Shown: piece after piece, positions 16,502-25,444 of the stretch
Numbering within the stretch: position 1 is the first letter of the stretch
Layout: each line of letters begins with the position of its first letter
Program-made: the position numbers and the translations under genes
Source: CAZHGD01 sp964531735
GTDB lineage: Bacteria > Armatimonadota > UBA10988
NCBI GenBank assembly: GCA_964531735.1
Contig: CAZHGD010000025.1
Location: 1-58,616 of the forward strand
Direction: 5' to 3'
DNA length: 58,616 nucleotides
The notes under the pieces: generated by a model
What the model was told of the DNA's origin: nothing
Seen by the model: only the letters and a program-made list of their open reading frames with translations
The model's database searches: none

Positions 16502-19134
16502 CGGCCGACCATCATCACGGCCAGCGACGGATAGCGGAACGTCGGGCCCTCCTCGGGCGCCGACAGCGCCCCGGTGTCGCGCACCAGACGGCCTTCTTTC
16601 ACCGCCGGCACGGTGAACGACACGCCGGGCGTGTCACAGAACCAGCGCCAGCCCTGCGCGTCGTGGACCACCTCGGCCACACCGTCGGCCAGGTCGGCCG
16701 CCAACCACAGCTCGCCGCCGCGATAGAGCCGCCAGCCCTGGCGCACCCGCCGGCCGCCGGTGCGAATCGGCCCGCTGCCCTCGGCGCCCAGTTCCCAGAG
16801 CCGCCGGCCCGGCACCGGACCGCCGAGGTCCATGTGGCTGTTCTGCGCGTTAGCCAGGAACTTGGCCACGAACCGCTCACACGTGGCCAGCGGCCGGCCG
16901 TCGAGGCTCAGCACCACCGCCGTGCCGTTCGCCGTGGCGGTCTCGAGCCGGAGCGGGCCGAAGGAGTGCCGGCCCGGCCGCAGATCGCCGGCGATCGCCA
17001 GGGCGTGCGGCGTGTCGATGATGACCTGGCCCAGTTCGCTGTCGCGCCGGACCTGTGCCGTATCGGAGGCGCTCTGTTGCGGCGGAGTCACGCCGGTCAG
17101 GTCGGTGCCCAGCAACCGCAGCACATCGAGCGTGGCCATCAGGCGCTCGCTCGGCGTCAGCGCCGCGAACGCGTAGACCTTCCGTTGCTCGTCCACAAAG
17201 CCCAGCGCGTCGGTCTTGCCGACACCCACCGGTCGCAGACCCAGTCGCGCCAGATCGGCCAGCGCAAACCGGCCGCCGGCGCCGCGCAGCGCCGAGCCGG
17301 GCCCGCCGAGCAACGGCAGGTCGAACCGGTAGGTGCCCGAGGCGCCCTGGCGCAACGGCACCGGATAGCCCAGGTGCTCGGGTACCTCGAGGGCCAGACC
17401 GCCCTGCGTGTCGGCCGCCGGGTCGTGCCGCGAGAGCAGCAGCGGCCCGCCACTGTACCGGCCGGTGGCGCTACGGCCGCTGGCCACGGTCAGATCGGCC
17501 ACGGCCAGCAGGTCCTCGCCGAAGCAGCGCGCGCCGACCCGCGAGACCCACGCCAACTGCTGCAGCGGCCCGTCGTAGTCCTTGAACAGGAACGTGTCGA
17601 CATCGCTGTAGCCGATGTCGATGCGGTTGCGCGCCGGCGCCACCGCCCGCGATCGGAAGAGCTCGCCGAGGATGCCGGCCAGGCCCCAGCGCGCCGGATC
17701 CTGGTGGACGTCGAACATGCCGATGCGGCGCTGGCTGTCCTGCGCCCCGTAGGTGAACAGGATCATCGCGTCGAGGTCTTGCAGCGCCGCGTAGGCCGCC
17801 GCCTCGACCATACCGGCCGAGCGGTGCGGGTTCGGGAAGCAATGGCTCCACTCGCGCACCACCAGCGGCTTGCCGCTCAGGCGCGCGGCGGCGATGGCCG
17901 GGGCGAAGCCCGAGGTGTCCTGACACTCCAGCGGGCTGCGGTAGTGGAAGAAGAACGGCGGCTTCCACGGGGTCGCGGCGCGGAAGGCCGGGTGGTCCCA
18001 GTAGAAGTTGGTGCCCAGGAAGTCGAGTTCCTCGGCGGTGGCCAGCAGGTCGGGCAGGACGCGGAAGTCGCCCACCGCGGTGAGCGGCACGCGCACGCCG
18101 ACCTTCTGGCGCAGGAACTCGCGCATGGTGCGGAAGTAGTCGCGCTGGATCTGGTAGGCAAAGCGGGCGGCATCACTCCGGCGGGCCCGCGCCAGGCGCT
18201 CGTCGGCCCGCCACAACGGCCGGTCGTCCGACAGCACCAGTGGCTCCAGCGGCACCGTGCCCGCTTCCAGACTGACCTCCGGCCCGAGCGCGTCATCGAC
18301 GCCGGAGCGGCTCCACGCCGCGCGCAGACCGGCCGTGGAACCGTACCGCTGGCGCAGGTACTGGTTCCAGCGCGCGGTCAGCTCCAGACCGTAGGGCTCC
18401 ACCAGCCTCGGCCAGTCGCGGCGCCGGATGAACAGGCCGTTCTCGTCGTACAGCTCAATCAGCGCCACCGTCGGGTCATCGGCATACGGCAGGCCGGTGA
18501 ACTCGTTGATGTGGTCGCGCAGCAGCGCCTTGGCGTAGACCTGCTGGCGCTCGATCAGCCGCTGGTCGAACACGGCATAGGGCTTGGCGCCGCGCCCCAG
18601 TCGCTCGCCCTGCCGGACGCCTTCCTCACTGCCGAAGCTGCGGAAGTCGAGCAGGTCGAGGTAGACCGAGATGCCGGCCAGCCCCAGCCGGTAGACCCAG
18701 TAGTCGAGGGCGCGCAGGCGTTCGACCTCCCAGCCGGGCTCCTTGCCCTGCGGCCGGTACATACCCCGGCCATCGCCGTCGACATGGTGCAGCCGGACCA
18801 GGTTGAACCCGGCGCGGCGCAGTCGCTCCACGACGGTGTCGATCCGGGCCGCCGGCTGGAAGACACTCTCGTTGGCGACGTTGATGCCCCAGAACCGCGC
18901 CCGCTTACCGTCGGCCCAGGCGAAGCGGCCGGCGCTGTCGAGACGCAGGAACCCGCGCTGCATCAGGTCGGCCCGCGAGGTGGGACCGAAGTCGACCAGC
19001 GAGCTGTCGGGAAACTCGGTGGCGTTCGGGTCGAGCAACGGCGGCGCCGCCGCGGCGGGCCAGACCGCCAGGAGCGCGATGACCACCAGCGGCGCGCGCC
19101 GCGCGGCCCACTTCGGTCCGGTCCTGCTCAGCAC
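16498..19134 (-). CDS. Secreted GH-A clan (cellulase/GH5-like) glycoside hydrolase
   Basis: 878 residues with a signal peptide (about residues 1-29, hydrophobic LVVIALLAVWPAAAA). The barrel region has WGINVANESVFQP, RLRRAGFNLVRLHHVDGDGRG, YDENGLFIRRRDW (possible acid/base Glu) and FLGTNFYWDHP. KPLVVREWSHCFPNP carries the likely nucleophile Glu. The C-terminal ~250 residues are beta-rich. Likely an endo-acting glucan or mannan hydrolase; the substrate is not predictable. The start is GTG 19134, with AGGAG in the end of the upstream gene. Its stop overlaps the lasso cyclase start, so the RiPP genes may share its transcript. Confidence 0.75.
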   Translation of the reverse strand: MLSRTGPKWAARRAPLVVIALLAVWPAAAAPPLLDPNATEFPDSSLVDFGPTSRADLMQRGFLRLDSAGRFAWADGKRARFWGINVANESVFQPAARIDTVVERLRRAGFNLVRLHHVDGDGRGMYRPQGKEPGWEVERLRALDYWVYRLGLAGISVYLDLLDFRSFGSEEGVRQGERLGRGAKPYAVFDQRLIERQQVYAKALLRDHINEFTGLPYADDPTVALIELYDENGLFIRRRDWPRLVEPYGLELTARWNQYLRQRYGSTAGLRAAWSRSGVDDALGPEVSLEAGTVPLEPLVLSDDRPLWRADERLARARRSDAARFAYQIQRDYFRTMREFLRQKVGVRVPLTAVGDFRVLPDLLATAEELDFLGTNFYWDHPAFRAATPWKPPFFFHYRSPLECQDTSGFAPAIAAARLSGKPLVVREWSHCFPNPHRSAGMVEAAAYAALQDLDAMILFTYGAQDSQRRIGMFDVHQDPARWGLAGILGELFRSRAVAPARNRIDIGYSDVDTFLFKDYDGPLQQLAWVSRVGARCFGEDLLAVADLTVASGRSATGRYSGGPLLLSRHDPAADTQGGLALEVPEHLGYPVPLRQGASGTYRFDLPLLGGPGSALRGAGGRFALADLARLGLRPVGVGKTDALGFVDEQRKVYAFAALTPSERLMATLDVLRLLGTDLTGVTPPQQSASDTAQVRRDSELGQVIIDTPHALAIAGDLRPGRHSFGPLRLETATANGTAVVLSLDGRPLATCERFVAKFLANAQNSHMDLGGPVPGRRLWELGAEGSGPIRTGGRRVRQGWRLYRGGELWLAADLADGVAEVVHDAQGWRWFCDTPGVSFTVPAVKEGRLVRDTGALSAPEEGPTFRYPSLAVMMVGR

Positions 19135-19141
19135 GATGCCG

Positions 19142-21151
19142 TCACTCCTTGCCGGCGTACTTGCGCAGTTCGTGATCAGGCAGCGGGCCGTACGGTCTGA
19201 AGGACAAGCCGGGCGCGCTCACCGGCGGCTCGATGATCTCCGACACGCGGACCAGCTTGACGCCGCGTCGCCGCAACTGCGGCAGCAGCAACGGCAGGAT
19301 GTCGTTGGTGTTGCCGACGTTCCCGTTGTGCATCAGGACGATGTCGCCGTCCTTCACCCGGCGCAGCAGCGTCACCGTCGCCACCGACGGCGCCACGCGA
19401 ATGAAGTCGGTGGCGTTGAGGCTCCACAGGATGGGGAACTGGCCGACCGCGGCCGAGGCCTCGCGCACGCGGCGGTCGTACTTGCCGAACGGCGGGCGGT
19501 AGAACCGCGGGATCGGTCGGCCGGCCACGCGCTCGATGGCCACCTTGGCCCGGATCAACTCCAGCATCGCCGGGCTCAGGCCCAAGTCCGTCAGGTGCGG
19601 GTGCCGGTAGGTGTGCGAGGCCACCTCGTGGCCCTCGGCCAGGATCTGCTTGACCAGGTCGGGATGCTTCTGCGACATCTCGCCGGTCACGAAGAACGTG
19701 CCCCTGGCGTCGTTCTCGCGCAGGAGTTGCAGCAGCCGCTCAGTGTAGCCAGGCCGCGGACCGTCGTCGAAGGTCAGCGAGACCCGGCAGCCGCCGGCGC
19801 GGCCGGCGACCACCTCGGGAATGCGGTCGAGCGGGTAGGCCCACTCCTGGCGCTTGTACAGCGCCACCAGGCTGTCGAGCAGGTCGAGCCGCACCGTGTC
19901 CTCGGACACGCGCCGCTCCAGCTCCTCGATGCCCTCTTCGGGGTTGCGCTCGACGGTCGTCTGGAGCAGCAGCTTCTCGACCGACGTTGGCGGTTGCCCG
20001 TGGAGCATCATGCCGGACAGGCGCCGCGAGGCGATCTTCATCATCGCGGCGTCGTAGCGGCGCCCGGAGGCCGCGTTCTGCACCTGGACCTCGAGCGCCA
20101 CCTCGACCGCGTTGCTCCCGGCGGCGCGGGCGGTCAGGCGGTGGGCGCCGTCGGCCGCCTGGGTGCTGTCCCAGACCGTGTAGAACGGCTCGCGGTTGGT
20201 CATGGTCAGCAGGCGGCCATCCACCTCGAAGGCGACGTACTGGTACTGCCGCGGTTGCCGCAGATCGGCGCGAATGGTGACCTTGCCGGAGACCACCTCG
20301 TTCGGCCGCGGCTGCATGACGGTCAACGGGCCGGCCCGGACCGGCTCACCGACCGGTGTGGCGGCCTGGTACGCCTTCGGCGCCACCTGGTCGGAGAAGG
20401 CGGCTCGCTCGGGTATGGCGAAGGTCACCATCTGGCCGTTCTGCTCGAAGCGCAGCGGCAGGGGCAGCGGCAGCTTGCCCTCAATGACCCGTTGCAGCCG
20501 CGGCTTGAGGTGCCGCAAGAGATCGCTGGCCTGCTGCCAGCGGCCCGCGCCGGCCTGCCGCAGCGCATCGACATAGTCGATCAGCGGATCGGGCGCGGCG
20601 TTGTCGCGAGCCCGTGACAGCAACTCGGACGCATCGTCGAGGCGGCCCTGACAGAGGCGAATGACGCTGAGGTAGAACGGTGGCGAGGCCAGAATGGCAT
20701 CCTGCGTGCGGGCGCGCGTCAGCCACGCCTCGGCCTGGTCCAGCCGGCCGATTTCGAAGAAGCAGAGGCCCAGCCCGACCCACGCGGAGGTGTCGCGGCT
20801 CGGGCACTCCTCGGCCCGGCGGAACAGCGCCGCGGCGGCGTCCAGTTCGCCCTTGGCCAGGCGGCAGACGCCCTGGCCAACGTAGCCCAGCGCGTCGTCG
20901 GGATCCTGCGACGAGGCCGTGGCGAACTCCTGGTTGGCCTCGGCCCAGCGACCGTCCTCAGCCAGCTTCAGAGCCCCACTGACCCGGTCGAGGTAGCCTT
21001 GCGCTGCGGCCGGCCCGCCACCGAGCAGCGCCAGCAGGCCGAGCCGCAGGGCCAACCGAACGGGCCGCCAACCACCGCGGCGTGTCGCCTCGGCCCGGCC
21101 GGCGGAACCGGTTCGCGGAGCGCGGCGCTCCGGCTGTGGTCCAGCGTGCAT
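19142..21151 (-). CDS. Secreted TPR plus polysaccharide deacetylase (NodB-type CE4)
   Basis: 669 residues. An N-terminal hydrophobic export segment (LALRLGLLALLGGGPAAA, about 32-49) is followed by TPR repeats (AEANQEFATASSQDPDDALGY, LGLCFFEIGRLDQAEAWL). A beta-sandwich region (~250-350) comes next. The C-terminal CE4 domain has metal-binding Asp-Asp in SLTFDDGPRPG, the His pair in HEVASHTYRHPHL, and the late motifs RFYRPPFGKYD and GDIVLMHNG. Role: removes N-acetyl groups from an extracellular glycan such as peptidoglycan or chitin-like polymer. ATG 21151 is preferred over a longer frame that would overlap the epimerase. It lies 31 bases after the epimerase stop. Confidence 0.9.
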   Translation of the reverse strand: MHAGPQPERRAPRTGSAGRAEATRRGGWRPVRLALRLGLLALLGGGPAAAQGYLDRVSGALKLAEDGRWAEANQEFATASSQDPDDALGYVGQGVCRLAKGELDAAAALFRRAEECPSRDTSAWVGLGLCFFEIGRLDQAEAWLTRARTQDAILASPPFYLSVIRLCQGRLDDASELLSRARDNAAPDPLIDYVDALRQAGAGRWQQASDLLRHLKPRLQRVIEGKLPLPLPLRFEQNGQMVTFAIPERAAFSDQVAPKAYQAATPVGEPVRAGPLTVMQPRPNEVVSGKVTIRADLRQPRQYQYVAFEVDGRLLTMTNREPFYTVWDSTQAADGAHRLTARAAGSNAVEVALEVQVQNAASGRRYDAAMMKIASRRLSGMMLHGQPPTSVEKLLLQTTVERNPEEGIEELERRVSEDTVRLDLLDSLVALYKRQEWAYPLDRIPEVVAGRAGGCRVSLTFDDGPRPGYTERLLQLLRENDARGTFFVTGEMSQKHPDLVKQILAEGHEVASHTYRHPHLTDLGLSPAMLELIRAKVAIERVAGRPIPRFYRPPFGKYDRRVREASAAVGQFPILWSLNATDFIRVAPSVATVTLLRRVKDGDIVLMHNGNVGNTNDILPLLLPQLRRRGVKLVRVSEIIEPPVSAPGLSFRPYGPLPDHELRKYAGKE

Positions 21152-21182
21152 GGCGGTATCGTACCGTCGCCGCGGCGGATGG

Positions 21183-22040
21183 TCAACCGACGGTCGGGCG
21201 TTGCGTCTGCCACCACCAATCAAAGGTGCAACGCGGCTCCCAACCGAGCATTCGCCGGGCCTTCTCGATGCTATGGACCGCCGGCACCCAGAATCGTTGC
21301 GCCCCGCGCGCCGCGAACCACGCGGTCACGCCCGGGTGGTACCGCTCGGCCAACGCCCAGCAGTCCGAGAGCAACTCGGCGTCGGCCGCCACGTACGGCT
21401 GCGGCAGCACGACATAGAGGGCCTCGAAGCCGCCCGGCCAGGACTCGCAGAGCACGGCCTTGGCATGGGCCTCGGCAATGTCCTCGACCAGCGCGAAGCA
21501 GCCCAGCAGACCGGCCCCGGTCTCGAGCGGCGGCTTCGGCATGAACGCCGGCGGCCGCAGCGCCAGCGTGGCCACCTGATGCGAGTGCGCGAACAGCCGC
21601 GCGATGTCTTCTTGCGCGTGCTTGGTCAGCGAGTACAAGTCACCGGGCTGCCCGGTGCGGTCCTCGGTCACCGGCCAGGTCTCCGGCGCAAAGGCATAGC
21701 CTTCGGCGGCGATGCTGCTGGTCAGCACCACCTGCTTGACGCCCAACTCGCGCGCGGCCTGGTAGACGTGCCAGGTGCCCTTGACGTTGAGGTCGAGGTA
21801 GAGATCGTCGGGGTAGCTCTTCCACGGATGGATCGAGGCGATGTGGACGATCCGGTCGGCGCCAGCCAACACCTTGGTGGCAGCGCCGGCTTCGGCCAGG
21901 TTGGCCTGCCGCGCTTCACCCGGCCCCGGCGGCAGGTCGGTCAGATCGACGCGAATCAGGTCGTCGTAGCCCAACTCGACCAGTCGCTGGCACAGGTGGG
22001 TGCCCAGATGCCCGGCGGCACCCGTCACAGCTATCCTCAT
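21183..22040 (-). CDS. NAD-dependent epimerase/dehydratase (extended SDR)
   Basis: 285 residues. The Rossmann signature MRIAVTGAAGHLGTHLCQRL lies at the N-terminus. The SDR catalytic set is Ser in VVLTSSIAAEGYA and the Tyr-x3-Lys of DLYSLTKHAQED. LRPPAFMPKP and the C-terminal RRMLGWEPRCTF are typical of nucleotide-sugar epimerases. Likely acts on a sugar nucleotide or related carbonyl substrate in the cytoplasm. ATG 22040 has GGAGA about 9 bases upstream. It is the first gene of the minus-strand run that leads into the deacetylase, glycosidase and lasso genes, and is divergent from the AdoMet decarboxylase gene. Confidence 0.88.
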   Translation of the reverse strand: MRIAVTGAAGHLGTHLCQRLVELGYDDLIRVDLTDLPPGPGEARQANLAEAGAATKVLAGADRIVHIASIHPWKSYPDDLYLDLNVKGTWHVYQAARELGVKQVVLTSSIAAEGYAFAPETWPVTEDRTGQPGDLYSLTKHAQEDIARLFAHSHQVATLALRPPAFMPKPPLETGAGLLGCFALVEDIAEAHAKAVLCESWPGGFEALYVVLPQPYVAADAELLSDCWALAERYHPGVTAWFAARGAQRFWVPAVHSIEKARRMLGWEPRCTFDWWWQTQRPTVG

Positions 22041-22132
22041 CACGGTCTCCACCACGCAGCCGCGACCCGCACGACCGCCGGCGACAGGTTCGACACCGGG
22101 TCCGCCCGGCCTTCCGCGCCCGCGCCATCGGC

Positions 22133-22161
22133 TTGACTCGCACGGGGCAGGCGCGTATAAC
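22133..22161 (+). promoter_or_regulatory. Sigma70-like promoter upstream of the AdoMet decarboxylase gene
   Basis: TTGACT (22133-22138), a 17-base spacer and TATAAC (22156-22161). The start codon is at 22188 with GGAGAG between. The same TATAAC -10 occurs before the GH42-like gene at 5974. Confidence 0.6.
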
Positions 22162-22187
22162 CGCTCCAGACGTGGAGAGTGCGGCGT

Positions 22188-22595
22188 ATGTCGTCCCAGT
22201 CGCCACCGCCACACGGTGTGCACTTGTTGATCGACTGCTGGGGGGCCAGCCACCTCGATCAGCCCGCGATCGTGGAGGCGGCGTTGCTTGACGCCGTGGC
22301 GGCCACCGGCGCCGGCCTGGTCAGCCACCAAGTCCACCAGTTCGCCGCCGGCGGTGGCGTGACGGCGTTCGCCGTGCTGAGCACCTCGCACCTCAGCATC
22401 CACACCTGGCCCGAGCACGCCTACTGCGCCGTGGATGTGTTCACCTGCGGGCCACAGCATCCAGCGGCCGTGGTGCCGGTGCTGCAACGGGCGTTCGAGG
22501 TCGCGCAGATCGAGGTCTCGGAAGTCGTGCGCGGCCGGCGGCCCGCGTGGGCCGAGCCGTGCTCACCAGGAGGACAGCATGCCGCACGAACGTAG
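22188..22595 (+). CDS. speD: S-adenosylmethionine decarboxylase proenzyme (bacterial class)
   Basis: 135 residues, the normal size of the short pyruvoyl AdoMetDC (SpeH/SpeD type). HGVHLLIDCWGA starts the fold, STSHLSIHTWPEHAYCAVDVFTCG holds the processing and active-site region. Self-cleavage before Ser makes the pyruvoyl group; conserved His (IHTWPE) and Cys (FTCG) are present. The residue before the cleaved Ser is Thr, where Glu is usual. Product: decarboxylated AdoMet, the aminopropyl donor for polyamines. ATG 22188 has GGAGAG 8 bases upstream. It overlaps the next gene by 17 bases, and a spermidine-synthase-like protein follows, supporting a polyamine operon. Confidence 0.9.
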   Translation: MSSQSPPPHGVHLLIDCWGASHLDQPAIVEAALLDAVAATGAGLVSHQVHQFAAGGGVTAFAVLSTSHLSIHTWPEHAYCAVDVFTCGPQHPAAVVPVLQRAFEVAQIEVSEVVRGRRPAWAEPCSPGGQHAART

Positions 22596-23070
22596 CGGTC
22601 AGGGCTCGATGCACCCGCATCTGAAGCCCCACTCCAGCGCCACCGTACACGAGGCGCCGACCCTGTCGGCGGCCGGTCCGGCCTTCTGGTGCGCGGCGGC
22701 CGGCTACCTGCTGGTGGCGCTGCAACAGCCACGCGGCTGGGGCCTGGCGGTCTGGGCGCTGCTGGCCTTCGTGCTGGTGCCCGGCTTCGCGGGTCTGGTG
22801 GGCGGGCTCAAGGTCGGGCGCGTCGGCACGCGTCAGGCCCATTTCCGGCAAGCCTACTGGGCAGTGGCCTGGGCCATGGCTGGCTACACCGGCCTGAACC
22901 TGCTGATCCTGCGGGCCCGGTTCACCGGCTCCGGGTTCGCCGGCGCCCTGCTGGTCTGGATCCTCGTCACCGCGGTCTACGCCACGGCGGCCGGCGTCGT
23001 GGCCGGTTTCGGCGCCTCGCTGATCACCGGTCGGTCTCGCCAGGAGAGCACCCATGAGCTGGCATCTTGA
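22579..23070 (+). CDS. Small integral membrane protein in the polyamine operon
   Basis: 163 residues: a soluble His/Ser-rich N-terminus (~35 residues), then about four hydrophobic helices (AAAGYLLVALQQ, GLAVWALLAFVLVPGFAGLVGG, AYWAVAWAMAGYTGLNLLIL, AGALLVWILVTAVYATAAGVV). A very strong AGGAGG precedes ATG 22579, inside the end of speD. The following aminopropyltransferase-like gene overlaps its 3' end by 17 bases. I do not recognise the family. Similar small membrane proteins (for example DUF350-type) accompany SpeD/SpeE-like genes in other bacteria, so a membrane role tied to the polyamine-like product is plausible. Confidence 0.78.
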   Translation: MPHERSGQGSMHPHLKPHSSATVHEAPTLSAAGPAFWCAAAGYLLVALQQPRGWGLAVWALLAFVLVPGFAGLVGGLKVGRVGTRQAHFRQAYWAVAWAMAGYTGLNLLILRARFTGSGFAGALLVWILVTAVYATAAGVVAGFGASLITGRSRQESTHELAS

Positions 23071-25444
23071 CGAGCGTGGCGACGGCAGCGTCGCACTGTT
23101 CATCGACGGCGACCTGCAGTTCGACACGCGCGACGAAGCCGTCTACCACGAGAGCTTGGCCCTGCCGGCGCTCTGCCTGGCGCGGCCGGCCGACACCGCG
23201 GGCCTGCGCGTGCTCATCTGCGGCGGCGGTGACGGCCTGGCGCTGCGCGAGTGCCTGCGGTTCCCCGGTGTGGCCACCGTCGACCTCGTCGATCTGAGCG
23301 ACGAGGTGGTCAGCCTGGGCCGCAGCCGGCTGGCCGCGTACAACCGCGGCGCCTTCGGCGACGCGCGCGCCCGTGTCACCATCGGCGACGCGTGGGAGTT
23401 CGTGGCCGACGCGGCGCCCTACGATGTCATCATCGCCGACCTGACTGTGCCGCGTCGGCCGGAGGATGCGCGGGTCAACACCGTCGAGTGGTACGCACGG
23501 CTCGGCCGCGCGCTGGCGCCTGACGGTGTGGCGGCGATCAACGCCGTGTCGCCGCAGGTCACGCCGGAGGGCTTCTGGTGCCTCCGGCGCAGCATACGCG
23601 CCAGCGGGCTGTTCGCCCTCGGCTACCGGGTGGCCATCCCGTCGTTCCGCGACCAGGGCTACGGCGTGTGGGGCTTCTTCCTGGCCGCCCACCGGCCGCT
23701 CTACCAGCGCCATCTGCGCGAACTCGCCTGCCCGGTGCCCACCCGGCAGGCCGACCTGACCGCGCTGTGGCGCGGCGCGCGATTCCACCGCGCCGAGCGC
23801 GCTCTGGAGCGGCAGATGCCGGCGCACACGCTGGCGCAGCCGTGCCTGGTGCCGCTCCTGCTCAACCCGGGCCGCACCATGGCCGCGCTGCCCGAACCGC
23901 TCATGGACGAGCCCTACTCGCTGGAGCGGCTGCTCGACCTGCTGCCGATCCTCCACCCGTACCACACGCGCGAGATGGTCGAGTCGCTGGCGGCCGAGGT
24001 CGTCGGCACCGTGCGCGCGCTCGACGTGCAACGCCTGGCCGACGAGCTGCTCCGCCGCGCGGCCTCGCTGCCGCGCGAGCTGGTGGCCGAACTGCGCCGC
24101 CTGCGCGAGTACGTCGGCGAGCGCCTGGCCCGACTCGACCACTTCGGCACCTGGTGCTATCGCGTGTTTGCCATCCTCTTCCTGGTGATGACGGTGGCCA
24201 ACCTGTTGGCGCCGGACAACGCCTTCGGCAAAGGCGCGGCGGGCATCGGCCACGCCAGCGCCTCGCGTGGCATCAGCAGCTTCGGCGGGGCACACGCCGG
24301 CTACGGCGCCGGCGGTCGGGCCAGCGGCAGCTTCGCCGGGCGCCCCGGCACCGGTGGCAGCATGGGCCGGAGCGGCTCGTTCGTGAGCGGCAGCCGGGCG
24401 CGCGTCAGCAGTTCGGGCTTCCGCGGCGGCTACGGGCGCGGGCGGATGGTCGATGTCTACGGCAACACCTACGAGCCGCGCGTGTTCATCTACTACCATG
24501 GCCATGTCCACACCAGCGGCTATGGCTATGGCGACGAGGCGTCGCCAGCGGGCGAGCAGCCGCAGGAACAGAAGGCGCTCTTCGCGGCCGATGATGACGT
24601 GCTCGTGCTGGAGAATGGCGACGTCGTCATCACGCTCTCGGACACCGCCTACCTGGTGGCCTCCGAGGGCAAGCTCAGCCTGATGGCCAAGGGCTCGCCC
24701 AACCCGCTGGCGCAGCTCTACGCCGAGCCGGCGCTGTTCGAGAAGATCAACGCCGACGTGCGCCAGCAGCGCGATAGCGTGGCGCACGAGATCGCGGTTC
24801 GCCGTGACTGGCTGGCCTGGGTCGGCTGGACCAGCGCCTTCCTGGGCAATACGGCCGGCGACAAGGCCGAGGTGGCCAACCTCGAAGACCTGGACCGCAA
24901 GCTCGACGCCGCGATGCAGCGGCTGGGCCAGCCGACGGCGGCGGCGAAGCTGCCCGCCGTGGGTCAGAGCGCGGTGGAGCTGTTCGTCGGCGCTTTCCTC
25001 TTGCCCGACAACCACGTCGCCCTGCGTCAGCCCAATGGCACCTGGCTGAACACCGACGGCAAGCAGGTCTGGACGCGCAATCGCTCCGACGCCAAGGCGT
25101 GCCCGCCCGAGTTGGCGAGCGCGCTCCGCAGTGTCATGACCAAGCTGCACAAGGAGCTGCTGGCCGACGCCACCGCGAACAGCACCGACCTGGTCAACCT
25201 CGAGTCGGACCGCGCCCAACTGGAGCGCGATCTGGCCGAGTACAAGTCGCTGCAAGCGGCCAACGGCGCGAACTACGAGGTCGACTACGGCACCGAGTCG
25301 ATCGCCGCGTCCGACGCCATCTCGCGCACCGAACGCGACCTGGCCCAGAACGCCAGCGAACGGCAGACCGGCATGACCGAGGAGACCCGCAACCGCCGGG
25401 ACTCCGACCGCATCGGCATGGCTCTGGCCCTGTTCCCGCAATGA
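23054..25444 (+). CDS. Spermidine synthase-like methyltransferase-fold domain fused to a membrane anchor and Gly/Ser-rich plus helical C-terminal region
   Basis: 796 residues. Residues ~1-250 are an aminopropyltransferase-like Rossmann domain: FDTRDEAVYHESLALPAL, LRVLICGGGDGLALRECL and DVIIADLTVPRRPEDAR. The catalytic Asp (ADLT) is present, but the second Asp of the usual D-x-T-D-P is Val. Residues ~355-395 hold one membrane helix (YRVFAILFLVMTVANLLAP). A low-complexity Gly/Ser stretch follows (~400-470). The last ~300 residues are charged and helical, with a coiled-coil-like region. It may make or modify a polyamine at the membrane. ATG 23054 has AGGAGAG. It sits in an operon with speD, the 4-helix protein and the FemAB-like gene. 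Confidence 0.72.
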   Translation: MSWHLDERGDGSVALFIDGDLQFDTRDEAVYHESLALPALCLARPADTAGLRVLICGGGDGLALRECLRFPGVATVDLVDLSDEVVSLGRSRLAAYNRGAFGDARARVTIGDAWEFVADAAPYDVIIADLTVPRRPEDARVNTVEWYARLGRALAPDGVAAINAVSPQVTPEGFWCLRRSIRASGLFALGYRVAIPSFRDQGYGVWGFFLAAHRPLYQRHLRELACPVPTRQADLTALWRGARFHRAERALERQMPAHTLAQPCLVPLLLNPGRTMAALPEPLMDEPYSLERLLDLLPILHPYHTREMVESLAAEVVGTVRALDVQRLADELLRRAASLPRELVAELRRLREYVGERLARLDHFGTWCYRVFAILFLVMTVANLLAPDNAFGKGAAGIGHASASRGISSFGGAHAGYGAGGRASGSFAGRPGTGGSMGRSGSFVSGSRARVSSSGFRGGYGRGRMVDVYGNTYEPRVFIYYHGHVHTSGYGYGDEASPAGEQPQEQKALFAADDDVLVLENGDVVITLSDTAYLVASEGKLSLMAKGSPNPLAQLYAEPALFEKINADVRQQRDSVAHEIAVRRDWLAWVGWTSAFLGNTAGDKAEVANLEDLDRKLDAAMQRLGQPTAAAKLPAVGQSAVELFVGAFLLPDNHVALRQPNGTWLNTDGKQVWTRNRSDAKACPPELASALRSVMTKLHKELLADATANSTDLVNLESDRAQLERDLAEYKSLQAANGANYEVDYGTESIAASDAISRTERDLAQNASERQTGMTEETRNRRDSDRIGMALALFPQ

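Noticed and set aside
16663..19200. Plus-strand open frame of about 845 residues antisense to the GH5-like gene
   Set aside because: Composition (Gln/Arg/Val/His) and lack of any domain indicate the mirror of a GC-rich coding gene. The same applies to other long antisense frames at 14174-16534, 23024-25441, 29891-32191, 33665-35377 and 49253-51415.
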